In this document: one piece after another, positions 1 through 7,891 of the stretch
How positions within the stretch are numbered: the first letter of the stretch is position 1
Layout of the letters: the number at the start of each line of letters is the position of its first letter
NCBI GenBank assembly: GCA_024405265.1
Contig: JAKSOZ010000019.1
Coordinates: 1-33,676, forward strand
Source: Kiritimatiellia bacterium
GTDB taxonomy: Bacteria > Verrucomicrobiota > Kiritimatiellia > RFP12 > UBA1067
Direction of reading: 5' to 3'
Length of the DNA: 33,676 nt
Translations under genes and position numbers: made by a program
The notes under the pieces: generated by a model
What the model saw: the letters and a program-made list of their open reading frames with translations, nothing else
Database searches by the model: none
What the model was told of the DNA's origin: nothing

Positions 1-245
1 GCTTCACGCTTGAAGAAACCGCCCGGGAACTTACCCGCGGCATAGAACTTCTCGCGATATTCACACTGGAGCGGGAAGAAATCGATTCCTTCACGCGGCG
101 TGTCGGTATTGGTGACCGCCGTAAAGACGGTCGTGTCGCCGTAAGAAACGGCGACGGCTCCCGCTGCCTGCTGAGCGAGAAGCCCGGTCTCGATCACGAG
201 GTCCGTCCCCGCGATGTTGACTCTGAACTGCTTTGCACCTTCCAT
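1..245 (-). CDS. pnp: Polyribonucleotide nucleotidyltransferase, N-terminal part (cut by window edge)
   Basis: Only the first 81 codons are in the window; the gene runs off the left edge. The product is the 3'-5' phosphorolytic exoribonuclease of mRNA turnover. The visible part is the start of the first RNase PH-like domain, with the family pattern G-x-x-A-x-Q-A-x-G-A-V-x-V-x-x-G-x-T-x-V around residues 21-40, then [11 protein letters not shown] and [11 protein letters not shown] near residue 80. The ATG at 243-245 gives the normal family start; a purine-rich AGAAAGAAG upstream is a weak ribosome binding site. It lies 114 bases downstream of rpsO on the same strand, the widely conserved rpsO-pnp order, and no separate promoter is evident. 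Confidence 0.93.
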   Translation of the reverse strand, partial: MEGAKQFRVNIAGTDLVIETGLLAQQAAGAVAVSYGDTTVFTAVTNTDTPREGIDFFPLQCEYREKFYAAGKFPGGFFKRE

Positions 246-359
246 TGGTGTTTTTCTTCTTTCTTTTTGTCTCTATTTACTGTTCGTAAATTAGAATCGC
301 GTGGTTTTCGCAAGTCTACCGTAGTCGTAAGACGTAGGTGGACGAACGAAAATCACTCC

Positions 360-620
360 TTAGCGGCGGAGGCCGAGCTTCTTGATGAGGTCCTTGTAGC
401 TCGCTTCGTTCTCACGCTTAAGGTAGTCGAGGAGGTTACGACGGTTCTGAACCTTGCGGAGAAGACCATAACGCGAGCTGTGGTCCTTCTTGTTGGCCTT
501 GAGGTGCTCGGTGAGCGCGGCGATTTCCTTGGTGAGGATAGCGATCTGAACTTCGCTGGAGCCCGTGTCACGGTCATGACGCTGGAATTCGTTCTTGATG
601 GCGGCCTTATCGATCTTCAT
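360..620 (-). CDS. rpsO: 30S ribosomal protein S15
   Basis: S15 is the primary 16S rRNA-binding protein that helps organise the central domain of the small subunit. The 86-residue product has the family core: F-Q-R-H-D[11 protein letters not shown] near the start, H[14 protein letters not shown] in the middle, and a C-terminal [11 protein letters not shown] chose the ATG at 618-620. An in-frame ATG at 675-677 would add 19 residues with no resemblance to S15 and no ribosome binding site, while the purine-rich AAAGAAAG lies just upstream of the internal start. The gene has its own promoter at 753-782 and a leader of about 125 bases with a strong hairpin. It precedes pnp. Confidence 0.97.
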   Translation of the reverse strand: MKIDKAAIKNEFQRHDRDTGSSEVQIAILTKEIAALTEHLKANKKDHSSRYGLLRKVQNRRNLLDYLKRENEASYKDLIKKLGLRR

Positions 621-745
621 GGTATTTTTTCTTTCTTTTATTTCTTCTACGGACCGGGAAGCTGAATGCGAATGCATCGTTCGCCCACTATAGGCGAAAA
701 TGATGCACCCGCGACAGGGATAACCTCCTGAGACAGTCGCAGATT
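621..745 (-). promoter_or_regulatory. rpsO 5' leader with strong hairpin
   Basis: The stretch between the expected transcription start (about 745) and the rpsO ATG holds a long hairpin at 674-706. Its outer arms are GCATC/GATGC and its inner arms TTCGCC/GGCGAA around a TATAGT loop. A free AGGAGG at about 725-731 has no start codon at a usable distance. S15 is known to repress its own mRNA through leader structures that differ between phyla, so an autoregulatory role is a reasonable inference but untested. Confidence 0.4.
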
Positions 746-752
746 GCTGGGT

Positions 753-782
753 ATTATATCACATTTACCTTCGGGAATGCAA
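753..782 (-). promoter_or_regulatory. Promoter of rpsO-pnp
   Basis: On the minus strand TTGCAT (777-782) and TATAAT (753-758) are separated by 18 bases, and TGA immediately precedes the -10, making an extended -10. The TATAAT contains the TAA stop codon of plsC. Confidence 0.7.
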
Positions 783-1494
783 CATCCCTATGTAAAATTC
801 GTTCCGCTATCTCAGCGGTAAGACGCGCGGCGTTTTTATGATTCGCCTCGCCTTTCACTTCAATTACGTCTTTAACATATAAATCATAGCGGATTATTTT
901 ATCTCCCACGTCCCACCAAGGCTGTCCCTTCGCTAAAATCGCGGGGACCAGCCTTTGATGTATCGGCAAAATATCCGCTCCTGACTCAAGAGCAAGTCGC
1001 GCAGCGCCTCGTTGGAGCTTATGCACTTTCGCGGATGCCGGGATTCTGGTTCCTTCAGGAAAGATAATGAGATTCGTTCCCTTTTCAATAAGCCCTTTTA
1101 CTCGCTTAAGAGTCTTTACCGGGTCTTCGGTCGCTAAAAGGAACATCGAATTGACGATCTTCGAATAGAAGAAGTTCTTGGAAGCGGCTTCCTTGACGAT
1201 ACAGGTAGAGTCGGGCAATTTCGACATCAGAATCACGACGTCGATAAGCGAAAGATGATTCATCACGACGATCTTGCCACGGACTTTCGACAGATCTCCA
1301 TGAACCGTCACGCGAAAAAGTCCCGTTATATGCGCGAGGCCGACGAACATCTTGTAGCAAAGGATGATAAGTCTGTTGAGACTTCCGGGAACAAGCGCGA
1401 GTACGGGGATTATTCCGGCGAACAACAGCGACACCGAGCCGTAAAGAAAGAAGAATATACCCGAAAGGCAAGAACGTAGAAAACGAACACTCAT
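754..1494 (-). CDS. plsC: 1-acyl-sn-glycerol-3-phosphate acyltransferase family protein
   Basis: A membrane-bound acyltransferase of the PlsC family, expected to transfer a fatty acyl group to the sn-2 position of lysophosphatidate in phospholipid synthesis. Seen in the 246-residue product: one or two N-terminal hydrophobic segments (about 10-60), the catalytic H-x4-D box N-H-L-S-L-I-D at 79-85, and the substrate-binding F-P-E-G-T-R at 145-150. A third block reads [17 protein letters not shown]. The ATG overlaps the ruvA stop by four bases (ATGA), so it is probably translated by coupling as the last gene of the valS-nitroreductase-ruvA-plsC operon. The exact acyl acceptor cannot be read from the sequence. 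Its stop codon is part of the next gene's -10 box. Confidence 0.88.
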   Translation of the reverse strand: MSVRFLRSCLSGIFFFLYGSVSLLFAGIIPVLALVPGSLNRLIILCYKMFVGLAHITGLFRVTVHGDLSKVRGKIVVMNHLSLIDVVILMSKLPDSTCIVKEAASKNFFYSKIVNSMFLLATEDPVKTLKRVKGLIEKGTNLIIFPEGTRIPASAKVHKLQRGAARLALESGADILPIHQRLVPAILAKGQPWWDVGDKIIRYDLYVKDVIEVKGEANHKNAARLTAEIAERILHRDVAFPKVNVI

Positions 1495-2087
1495 TTTCCG
1501 GAAAGCGCGAGACGAATGAGCTTGTCGGTTTCTTTGATGTCGGGATTCTTGGCGATAACGTCAGCGACCATCTTGTTCGCGGTTTCTTCATTAAAGCCGA
1601 GCGCGGACAAGGCGAGAATCGCATCGCGCAAGATTGGCGAGGCGCTCTTTCCTTCGGCGCGTTCACTACCGGCGAGAGCTTCGATGGCGTTGACCTTATC
1701 TTTCAGCTCAATGCAAATCTTCTCCGCGGTCTTCTTGCCGACGCCCTTTATCGAGGAGATTCGCTTCGCGTTCCCACCTGCTATAGCGAGCGAGAGTTCG
1801 CCGATCGAAGAACCGGAGAGAATCGAAATCGCGATCTTCGCGCCGACTCCCGATACCCCAAGTAACTTTTCGAACATCGCCTTTTCGGCGGGCGTCGCGA
1901 AGCCGTACAAAGTCTCGTCGTCTTCTCTTACTTGATGAAACGTCAAAAGTTTCGCCTCCGCTCCCGTCCGCGGCAGTTTATCGTAGGTCGAAAGCGGAAT
2001 GAAAAGTTCGTAGCCGACTCCGGCCGCCTCGACGATAATGCGAGTCGGCTCTTTTTCAGCTAAAACTCCTTTGATGTACGCGATCAT
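1491..2087 (-). CDS. ruvA: Holliday junction branch migration protein RuvA
   Basis: RuvA binds the four-way recombination junction as a tetramer and loads the RuvB motor. The 198-residue length is normal. An N-terminal OB fold starts M-I-A-Y-I-K-G and runs to about residue 63. Two helix-hairpin-helix motifs follow, L-L-G-V-S-G-V-G-A-K near 75 and S-S-I-K-G-V-G-K-K-T-A near 111-121. The small C-terminal RuvB-binding domain contains A-L-S-A-L-G-F-N-E-E-T-A. The start overlaps the upstream nitroreductase stop (ATGA) and its own stop overlaps plsC, so the three genes are translationally coupled. Its partner ruvB is in another operon of this window (23422-24411), so ruvA and ruvB are not adjacent and ruvC is not here. 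Confidence 0.96.
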   Translation of the reverse strand: MIAYIKGVLAEKEPTRIIVEAAGVGYELFIPLSTYDKLPRTGAEAKLLTFHQVREDDETLYGFATPAEKAMFEKLLGVSGVGAKIAISILSGSSIGELSLAIAGGNAKRISSIKGVGKKTAEKICIELKDKVNAIEALAGSERAEGKSASPILRDAILALSALGFNEETANKMVADVIAKNPDIKETDKLIRLALSGK

Positions 2088-2911
2088 TTCCAGACGATCT
2101 TCGCGTCGGTTTCACGCTGAACGCCGCGCGGATATTTGACTGCGGGGAGTCCGAAGAGCATCGCGTAAAACGGAGTCTTCCGATTGAAGCCGATGGTCTT
2201 TTCGAGGAGTTCGGGAACGGCCTTCTGAACGAGATCCAAGAAGCCGCACCAGCAGGTCGAAATCCCGTTCGCTTCCGCGAGCATTTCGAAATAAGTCAAA
2301 GTCGCGATGATGTCTTCTCTCGGCGTCGTCACGGCAGGATTCGTCTCGTCGGAGGAGACGATAAGCATTCCGGGCGCGCCTCTAAAGAACATATCCCCTT
2401 CGCCGTTACGCATCTTGATCGCGGGAACGGCGAGCCAGCGCGGAAGAAGTTTCGTGCCTTCACGATGTTCCTCTATCGCCTTGATGAAGTCGCCGCGGAA
2501 CTTGTTCATCGACTCGCGCGTCGAGAAGCAGGTAAAGGTAAGGCCTCGCGCATTGCATCCGGTCGGAACATTGCCGAGCGTCGCGAGAATCTTCTCCAGC
2601 GCCTGCCTATCGACATCGGCGTCACGATACTGACGAATCGAGCGGCGCGTCTTAAGCCAATTCTCGACTTCTTCGGCCTTAGGAAGCTTAAGATCCGCGG
2701 TCTTGATCGAGTTCTCGGGATCCTTCCCTTCGAACTTGATCGCGCCCTTGGGGCAAATCGCGAAGCAGTGCTGGCAGTGCATGCACTTCTCGCTTTTCGG
2801 GAGCGCAGGGTATCCCTCCGCGTCGAGGCGAAGCGCCTTGAACGCGCAGTCTTTCACGCACATGCCACACTTAAGGCACTTACTCTTATCAAGTTCGATA
2901 GGGTTCGTCAT
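2084..2911 (-). CDS. Ferredoxin-nitroreductase fusion (4Fe-4S / FMN oxidoreductase)
   Basis: A 275-residue cytoplasmic redox protein with two fused parts. The N-terminus is a bacterial 2x[4Fe-4S] ferredoxin with C12, C15, C18, C22 and C43, C46, C49, C53. From about residue 85 a nitroreductase fold follows, starting R-R-S-I-R-Q-Y, the usual FMN phosphate-binding start, with a P-T-G-C-N-A-R segment near 115-122. This ferredoxin-nitroreductase family is common in anaerobes; the physiological substrate is usually unknown and I do not assign one. AAGGAG lies five bases before the ATG. It sits 8 bases after valS and overlaps ruvA, so it is transcribed with them, although no functional link is evident. 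Confidence 0.88.
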   Translation of the reverse strand: MTNPIELDKSKCLKCGMCVKDCAFKALRLDAEGYPALPKSEKCMHCQHCFAICPKGAIKFEGKDPENSIKTADLKLPKAEEVENWLKTRRSIRQYRDADVDRQALEKILATLGNVPTGCNARGLTFTCFSTRESMNKFRGDFIKAIEEHREGTKLLPRWLAVPAIKMRNGEGDMFFRGAPGMLIVSSDETNPAVTTPREDIIATLTYFEMLAEANGISTCWCGFLDLVQKAVPELLEKTIGFNRKTPFYAMLFGLPAVKYPRGVQRETDAKIVWK

Positions 2912-2919
2912 ATTTCTCC

Positions 2920-5592
2920 TTACGCGAAGAGTTTCGCGAGCTTTTCGAGCTGCTGAACCTTTTCCTTGTTTTCGGCAAGCTTCTTGCGCGCGTCTTCTAC
3001 GACTGCCGCGGGGGCATGGGCGACGAAGTTCTCGTTACTTAATTTCGCTTCCGAGGTCTTGATGAAGCCGGCGAGCTTCGCGAGTTCTCCCGCGATGCGC
3101 TTCGCTTCAGCTTGCTTATCGACGAGACCTTCCAAGGAGAGATACACCGTACCGAACGCCGTCATCTTCGAAGGCATCGCGAGATCGGCTCCGGCAGGAA
3201 CGACTTCGATCGACTCCGCGCGCATCGCCTTCTTAAGCGAGGCGATTTCACCCGCGATATCCTTATCGGTCGCAATCGAAACCTTGACGAAAGTCGAAGG
3301 CGTAACCTTGTATTCGGCGCGGAGCGCACGAAGCGCGGTAATCGCCTCGCGCTTGGAATTGACGAACTCGTAAACTTCCTCGGTAAGTCCCCACTCAGCC
3401 TTCTCCGCGGCACTATATCCGGTCGGATAATCGGCCTTCATGATCGTCTCTTCAGCGTTCAAGTAGCCGAGCTGATGCGCGACTTCTTCGGTGACGAACG
3501 GCATATAGGGGTGGAGGAGTTTGAGGGCCTTATAGAAGACATCCTTCAAAATCGCGAGCGAAACGGCCTTATTGGGCGAATCCTTCAAGTATTCGACGTA
3601 CCAGTCGCAAATCTGCGTCCAGAAGAAGTCGTAAACCGCGAGAGCGCCGTCCTGAATACGATAGCTCTCCAAGATCGCCTTCATCTTCTCGCAGGCCTTC
3701 TCGGTCGCGATGAGCATGTGCTTATCGTCGGAGGAAAGATCTTCGGCCTTGAGCGTATCGAGCTTGGAAATGGCGCCCACTTCCGCGGTCTTCATCTCGA
3801 AGAACTTCGCCGCATTCCAAATCTTGGTCGTGAAGTTACGACCGATTTCGAACTTCTCCTTGTTGACTTTCGTGTCGCAATCGAGCGAAGTGATGAGCGC
3901 GATGGAGAAGCGCAACGCATCGGCGGAGTACTGGCTGATAAGTTCCAACGGATCGAGGCTGTTGCCCTTCGACTTCGACATCTTCGAGCCGTCCGCCGCG
4001 CGGACAATGCCGTGAATGACGATGTTCTTGAACGGCGGCTTCTTCATGAAGTGAATACCCGCCATCATCATACGAGCGACCCAGAAGAATATGATGTCCT
4101 GAGCGGTAACGAGATCCGCGGTCGGATAGTAGTAGTCGAGGTCTTCCGTCTTCTCCGGCCAACCGAGCGTTTCAAAAGGCCAGAGCCAGCTCGAGAACCA
4201 CGTATCGAGCACATCGGGATCCTGTTCGAGGTCGTTGAGCGTAAGTGCGGCATTGCCGGTCTTTTCCTGCGCGGCCTTAAGGGCTTCTTCTGCAGTTTCC
4301 GCGACGAAGATATCTTCGCCCAAGTACCAAGCGGGGATGCGGTGCCCCCACCAGAGCTGACGCGAAATGCACCAGTCCTGAATGTTGTTCATCCAGTTGA
4401 AATAGATATTTTCCCAACGCTTCGGGACGAACTTGACTTCACCCGACTTGACCGCTTCGATAGCGGGCTCGGCGAGCGGTTTCATCTTCACGAACCACTG
4501 CTTCGAAAGGCGCGATTCGACGACTTCGTGGCAGCGGTAGCAGTGACCGACCTGATTGTCGTAATCTTCGATGTGATCGAGGTACCCGCCTTCCTCGAGA
4601 TCGGCAACTAGCGCCTTGCGACATTCGAAGCGGTCCATTCCGCAGTACTTCTCGCCCGCGAGCTCGTTCATATGCCCGTCATCGGTCATGATGTTGATTT
4701 CTTCGAGCCCATGACGCTTGCCGACGAGGAAGTCGTTCGGATCGTGGGCAGGCGTGATTTTCACGATACCCGTACCGAATTCCTTCTCGACATAATCATC
4801 GGCGAGAATCGGGATTTCGCGGCCCGTCAAAGGAAGAATGACGTTCTTGCCGACAATCGCGGCAAAACGCTCGTCCTTCGGATTGACGGCAACAGCCGTA
4901 TCGCCGGGGAGCGTCTCGGGACGAGTTGTCGCGACGACGATGTAGTCCTTGTTGAGCTCGCCCTTCACACCCGCGGTGCTTCCGACGACGGGATAGCGGA
5001 CATACCAAAGATGACCGTGGTTAGCTTCATGCTCGACTTCGTCGTTCGCGAGCGCCGTGCCGCAACGCGGACACCAGTTGACGATGTAGTTGCCCTTATA
5101 GATAAGACCTTCATCGAAAAGCTGCTTAAAGACCTTCATGACCGCCTTGTTGCAGCCGTCATCGAAGGTGAAGCGTTCACGCGCCCAGTCGGTCGAGTTG
5201 CCGAGCATGCGCTGCTGGTGGACAATCGTGCCGCCATACTGCTTCTTCCAATCCCAAACGCGCTCGAGGAACTTTTCGCGACCGAGATCCTGACGACGCT
5301 TACCTTCTTTCTTAAGCGCCTTTTCGACGACGTTCTGCGTCGCGATACCGGCGTGGTCGGTACCGGGGAGCCAAAGCGTGTTATAGCCCGACATGCGACG
5401 CCAACGGACGATGATGTCCTGAATCGTCTGATTGAGAGCGTGGCCCATGTGGAGAATGCCGGTCACGTTCGGGGGCGGAATGACTACCGAGTACGGAGTG
5501 CGCGTATCGGGCGTCTCGTGGAAATGCCCGTTGTCTTCCCAAAACTTGTACCATTTGGCCTCTGCGGCCTTCGCATCGTATTGTTTTTCCAT
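2920..5592 (-). CDS. valS: Valine--tRNA ligase
   Basis: Class I aminoacyl-tRNA synthetase that charges tRNA-Val and edits mischarged Thr-tRNA. The 890-residue length is typical. The N-terminus carries P-P-P-N-V-T-G-I-L-H-M-G-H with the HIGH-type motif HMGH at 48-51. The KMSKS motif is at about residue 537 within D-G-S-K-M-S-K-S-K-G-N. The CP1 editing domain is recognisable by T-T-R-P-E-T-L-P-G-D-T-A, and the C-terminal 60 residues form the usual tRNA-binding coiled coil. Metal-type C-x-x-C pairs occur in V-N-W-C-P-R-C-G and G-H-C-Y-R-C-H. GAGGT lies seven bases before the ATG. It is the first gene of the operon, with a -10 at 5615-5620, and borders the accessory island. Confidence 0.98.
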   Translation of the reverse strand: MEKQYDAKAAEAKWYKFWEDNGHFHETPDTRTPYSVVIPPPNVTGILHMGHALNQTIQDIIVRWRRMSGYNTLWLPGTDHAGIATQNVVEKALKKEGKRRQDLGREKFLERVWDWKKQYGGTIVHQQRMLGNSTDWARERFTFDDGCNKAVMKVFKQLFDEGLIYKGNYIVNWCPRCGTALANDEVEHEANHGHLWYVRYPVVGSTAGVKGELNKDYIVVATTRPETLPGDTAVAVNPKDERFAAIVGKNVILPLTGREIPILADDYVEKEFGTGIVKITPAHDPNDFLVGKRHGLEEINIMTDDGHMNELAGEKYCGMDRFECRKALVADLEEGGYLDHIEDYDNQVGHCYRCHEVVESRLSKQWFVKMKPLAEPAIEAVKSGEVKFVPKRWENIYFNWMNNIQDWCISRQLWWGHRIPAWYLGEDIFVAETAEEALKAAQEKTGNAALTLNDLEQDPDVLDTWFSSWLWPFETLGWPEKTEDLDYYYPTADLVTAQDIIFFWVARMMMAGIHFMKKPPFKNIVIHGIVRAADGSKMSKSKGNSLDPLELISQYSADALRFSIALITSLDCDTKVNKEKFEIGRNFTTKIWNAAKFFEMKTAEVGAISKLDTLKAEDLSSDDKHMLIATEKACEKMKAILESYRIQDGALAVYDFFWTQICDWYVEYLKDSPNKAVSLAILKDVFYKALKLLHPYMPFVTEEVAHQLGYLNAEETIMKADYPTGYSAAEKAEWGLTEEVYEFVNSKREAITALRALRAEYKVTPSTFVKVSIATDKDIAGEIASLKKAMRAESIEVVPAGADLAMPSKMTAFGTVYLSLEGLVDKQAEAKRIAGELAKLAGFIKTSEAKLSNENFVAHAPAAVVEDARKKLAENKEKVQQLEKLAKLFA

Positions 5593-5614
5593 AGTATCTA
5601 CCTCAATTTCAAGT

Positions 5615-5623
5615 ATTATACCA
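5615..5623 (-). promoter_or_regulatory. Extended -10 promoter of valS
   Basis: TGGTATAATAC on the minus strand, with TATAAT at 5615-5620, 22 bases before the valS ATG. No good -35 is seen at 17-18 bases (TTCAAT at best), as is common for extended -10 promoters. The expected leader is only about 15 bases. Confidence 0.65.
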
Positions 5624-5686
5624 TATTCCCCGTCGAAATTGAACCCCTAACGCCTTTTAATCGCTAACTAAACCATCCGCGTATAC

Positions 5687-5827
5687 CTACAACTCCATTC
5701 GCGCGGGTTGTTCGAGCGAGGCGTCGATGAAGTACTTGCTCGCCTCACTCGTCAAATGATCTACCGGCGCCGGCAATCCCGCCGCGCGCATATCCGCGAT
5801 CTTACTCGCCTGTTTGGGAATGCGCAC
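5687..5827 (-). CDS. 46-residue ORF, possible gene remnant
   Basis: A GTG-started frame of 46 codons lies between the truncated recombinase and valS. It opens just after a TGA and ends at a TAG. The composition looks protein-like (A-S-K-I-A-D-M-R-A-A-G-L-P-A-P-V-D-H and a charged C-terminus), and its codon use is GC-rich like the host. I do not recognise the family, and no good ribosome binding site precedes the GTG. It may be the C-terminal remnant of a gene cut when the island formed, or a chance frame. Confidence 0.25.
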   Translation of the reverse strand: MRIPKQASKIADMRAAGLPAPVDHLTSEASKYFIDASLEQPARMEL

Positions 5828-5848
5828 TCCGACTCAAATCGAGAGTAC

Positions 5849-6175
5849 TTACAACGAGGGCGAAGTCAAGGTTCTTGACTGATTAAACACCCTCAAATAC
5901 GGACCCTTGAATGTGTAACATTTGAGGGTCTGAAAACTATTACCATTCCACTGGAAGTCGGGACGGTTGGTCGTGCCGCCCGAGAAGCCGCCATCGGCAT
6001 AGACCGCGCCGGTGAAACGCCACCCATCGTTCTTGTGTCGTTCGATAAAGGTCTTGCAAGTGTCCGCCTGGCAGTCGATGGACGTGTAGTCGCGGTCGAG
6101 TCCGTCAGAGGAACTCTTGCGGCAGTAGATAACGCACCGCTTCGTGCCATGAGTATCGTTTGTGTTGTTCGTCAT
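5849..6175 (-). pseudogene. Serine recombinase, N-terminal fragment
   Basis: The first 75 or so residues match the resolvase/invertase catalytic domain of serine site-specific recombinases. V-I-Y-C-R-K-S gives R19 and the probable nucleophile S21, T-S-I-D-C-Q at 31-36 corresponds to the usual S-x-x-x-Q helix, and D-G-G-F-S-G-G-T-T-N-R-P-D-F-Q lies at 61-75. Similarity stops near residue 76, and the remaining frame is read through an inverted repeat to a stop. Complete members of the large serine recombinase group are several hundred residues long, so the DNA-binding part is missing and the protein cannot be an active integrase. AAGGAG five bases before the ATG and a 9-base gap to the DUF2924 gene show that the start is authentic. 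It was presumably the integrase of this island. Confidence 0.85.
5890..5930. repeat. Nested inverted repeat at the recombinase truncation
   Basis: CCCTCAAAT (5890-5898) is repeated inverted as ATTTGAGGG (5920-5928). Inside it, GACCCTTGAATGT (5902-5914) and ACATTTGAGGGTC (5918-5930) form a second hairpin with two mismatches and a three-base loop. It lies just beyond the point where similarity to serine recombinases stops, so it may mark a deletion or insertion junction. Confidence 0.5.
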
Positions 6176-6184
6176 AAGATCTCC

Positions 6185-6622
6185 TTACTTTGCGTTGAGC
6201 GCGGGCATGTGAAAGAACTCGCGCCCATTCCAGTTCGTGCCGGTGATGAGCTTCGCGACGACCGAGGGCGAGCGATAGATCTGCCCGTTGTACTCGTACT
6301 CCTTTTCGCCTCGATAGGTGAGGACGTGTGTCGTTCCTCTCCAGATGCGCGTGTACTGCGTTCCCGGAGAGTGGGGCTCGCGCGTTGCCTTGCGCTCGGT
6401 GCGCTTGACGAGGGACTCGTTGAGGATGTCCACGGTCTGGTCTGAGATCGTCCGTCCGTAGAACTCTTCCTGAAGCTTGTAGATGACCTCGGAGCGGAGG
6501 CTCTGCACATTCCGCGTCGAACGCGAGTCAAAGAACCTCCCATACTTGATGAGGATCTCGTTTGCGTCCATCCGCTGGACGCGGGCGATCTCCGCGAGGA
6601 GACTTGGTGTCGGTGTCGTCAT
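6185..6622 (-). CDS. DUF2924 family protein of a recombinase module
   Basis: A 145-residue protein whose C-terminal third matches DUF2924. It has a P-G-T-x-x-T-R-I-W-R-G stretch, a short hairpin ending E-Y-N-G-x-x-Y-R-S, then V-V-A-K-L-I-T-G-T-N-W-N-G-R-E-F-F. DUF2924 proteins typically stand directly upstream of a serine recombinase in phage-like elements, as here (9-base gap to the recombinase fragment). Their biochemical role is not known to me. I chose the ATG at 6620-6622 because the family begins near there and AAAGGT lies nine bases upstream; a longer frame to 6760 adds an uncharacteristic Ser/Arg-rich tail. It looks intact although its partner is truncated. Confidence 0.8.
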   Translation of the reverse strand: MTTPTPSLLAEIARVQRMDANEILIKYGRFFDSRSTRNVQSLRSEVIYKLQEEFYGRTISDQTVDILNESLVKRTERKATREPHSPGTQYTRIWRGTTHVLTYRGEKEYEYNGQIYRSPSVVAKLITGTNWNGREFFHMPALNAK

Positions 6623-6680
6623 TCCAGTTAGACCTTTCTGCTTACATAATGCCGTAATCGCTGCGAATAATCCACTACGA

Positions 6681-6809
6681 TTATCGAGAAATCTTCCACG
6701 GTTCGATGCCGAGAGATATGAGACGCTCGACGGCAGCCGCGAGGAGCCGCGCCGCGTCAACGAAGTTGTCGGGGACTTGGGGTTCGTTTTTTTGTCTGCA
6801 TGTGTTCAT
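6681..6809 (-). CDS. Small 42-residue ORF heading the recombinase module
   Basis: An ATG frame of 42 codons lies 58 bases upstream of the DUF2924 gene on the same strand. The product has a polar start followed by an amphipathic helix-like stretch D-A-A-R-L-L-A-A-A-V-E-R-L-I and ends G-I-E-P-W-K-I-S-R. Its GC-rich codon use resembles the DUF2924 gene and contrasts with the AT-rich DNA just upstream. A small helical protein in this position is plausible for this kind of module, but I do not recognise the family and no clear ribosome binding site is visible. Confidence 0.45.
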   Translation of the reverse strand: MNTCRQKNEPQVPDNFVDAARLLAAAVERLISLGIEPWKISR

Positions 6810-6887
6810 GATATTGTTTATTGCCACAAAACGGGAAAATTCCCGAAAAAAGATAAAGATACTTTTATGCGCATTATGGTCGAATCA

Positions 6888-6916
6888 TTGACAAAAACCA
6901 CGAATTATGATAGAAT
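6888..6916 (+). promoter_or_regulatory. Strong sigma-70 type promoter of the R-M operon
   Basis: TTGACA (6888-6893), a 17-base spacer and TAGAAT (6911-6916), with TGA directly before the -10. Transcription should start near 6923, about 72 bases before the endonuclease ATG. A near-palindrome CGGGAA-AA-TTCCCG at 6832-6845 lies in the divergent region and could be an operator; nothing proves this. Confidence 0.75.
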
Positions 6917-6994
6917 ATTTTTTGAATTTTTGCTTGGATTAGGTATCCAAACGAAGCAAGTAGTCTAAAGAATAAATCGGAGCAATACGAGAAA

Positions 6995-7891
6995 ATGCCA
7001 TCGCGGAACATTATCGATGCCATCGCAAGTATTTGCTCATTGAAGTCTGTAAAGATCTCCACTGTTAGCTATCGTCAAAATACGATTAACGCACTTGGCG
7101 TTTCTCTTGAGGAGTTTGTTAAAGATTTGTTTGCAGGCTCTCTTGGATTGAAAGCCAAGCGCACTCGCGAGCGTCTACTGAACAGCACATTCTCTTATCG
7201 CGGCAACCAAAACAATCCCCCTGACGCGCTTCTTCGAGGAGGCGATGCCATTGAGATCAAGAAGCTTTCGTCATCCGGCTCGTCGATGCCTCTTAATTCT
7301 TCGTATCCGAAACATACGTTGAAAAGCACAAATCCGATGATCACAAAGGAGTGTCGCGAGGCTGAAACGTGGAGCGAGGAGGACATTATCTATGTTGTAG
7401 GGGTCGTAGACAGCAAAACCGATATCCTCAAGAGGCTGTGGATGGTTTATGGTTCGGATTATTGCGCATCATCAGATTCATACGAGATAGTGCGTACAAA
7501 AATCATTGAAGCCATCAAGACTCTCCCTAATATGCAGTTTGTCAAAACTAACGAGCTTGCGCATCTTAATGGAATTGACCCCCTAGGAATTACATATTTC
7601 AGAGCTAGAAATCTCTGGGGCATAGCCACACCTTGGAAGGTTTTTGAAAAACCTTTTGTTGAGTCTATGGTTAAGCACTTGAAAAGTTTTGATGCCGGAG
7701 ATTTCGAGTTTGTCGCCATCATTAGCGACAAGAAATTACAGACCCTTGAAAATTCAGATCAGATAAAGAAGATGGCACTTGACAAAACCAACGAATTGAG
7801 CGTAAATAGTGTCATGATTAAAAATCCTGATAGGCCAAACGAAAACATCTCTGCAAAAATGATTATTATGACAAGGAACTACAATGGCTAA
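6995..7891 (+). CDS. NgoPII-family type II restriction endonuclease (expected site GGCC)
   Basis: The 298-residue product matches the NgoPII endonuclease family. It has the block [24 protein letters not shown] at 67-90, which holds the PD-(D/E)XK catalytic residues D77, E87 and K89. L-N-S-S-Y-P-K at 100-106 and [11 protein letters not shown] near 130 are also family features. NgoPII cuts GGCC, and the neighbouring methyltransferase is of the GGCC-specific M.HaeIII type, so GGCC is the expected target. The gene has its own promoter. Its end overlaps the methyltransferase start by eight bases, so the two are coupled with the endonuclease translated first. Codon use is AT-richer than in the flanking host genes, consistent with transfer. 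Confidence 0.92.
   Translation: MPSRNIIDAIASICSLKSVKISTVSYRQNTINALGVSLEEFVKDLFAGSLGLKAKRTRERLLNSTFSYRGNQNNPPDALLRGGDAIEIKKLSSSGSSMPLNSSYPKHTLKSTNPMITKECREAETWSEEDIIYVVGVVDSKTDILKRLWMVYGSDYCASSDSYEIVRTKIIEAIKTLPNMQFVKTNELAHLNGIDPLGITYFRARNLWGIATPWKVFEKPFVESMVKHLKSFDAGDFEFVAIISDKKLQTLENSDQIKKMALDKTNELSVNSVMIKNPDRPNENISAKMIIMTRNYNG

Noticed and set aside
621-677. Upstream in-frame start for rpsO adding 19 residues
   Set aside because: The extension is unlike S15, has no ribosome binding site and would cover the leader hairpin.
3112-4611. Long open frame of 499 codons on the plus strand
   Set aside because: It lies wholly inside valS on the opposite strand and shows no family motifs; long antisense frames are expected in this GC-rich DNA.
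5640-5850. Duplicate of the tmRNA 3' end as the left attachment site
   Set aside because: I looked for a copy of the tmRNA acceptor or T-arm sequence at the left island end and saw none, so integration into tmRNA itself is not supported.
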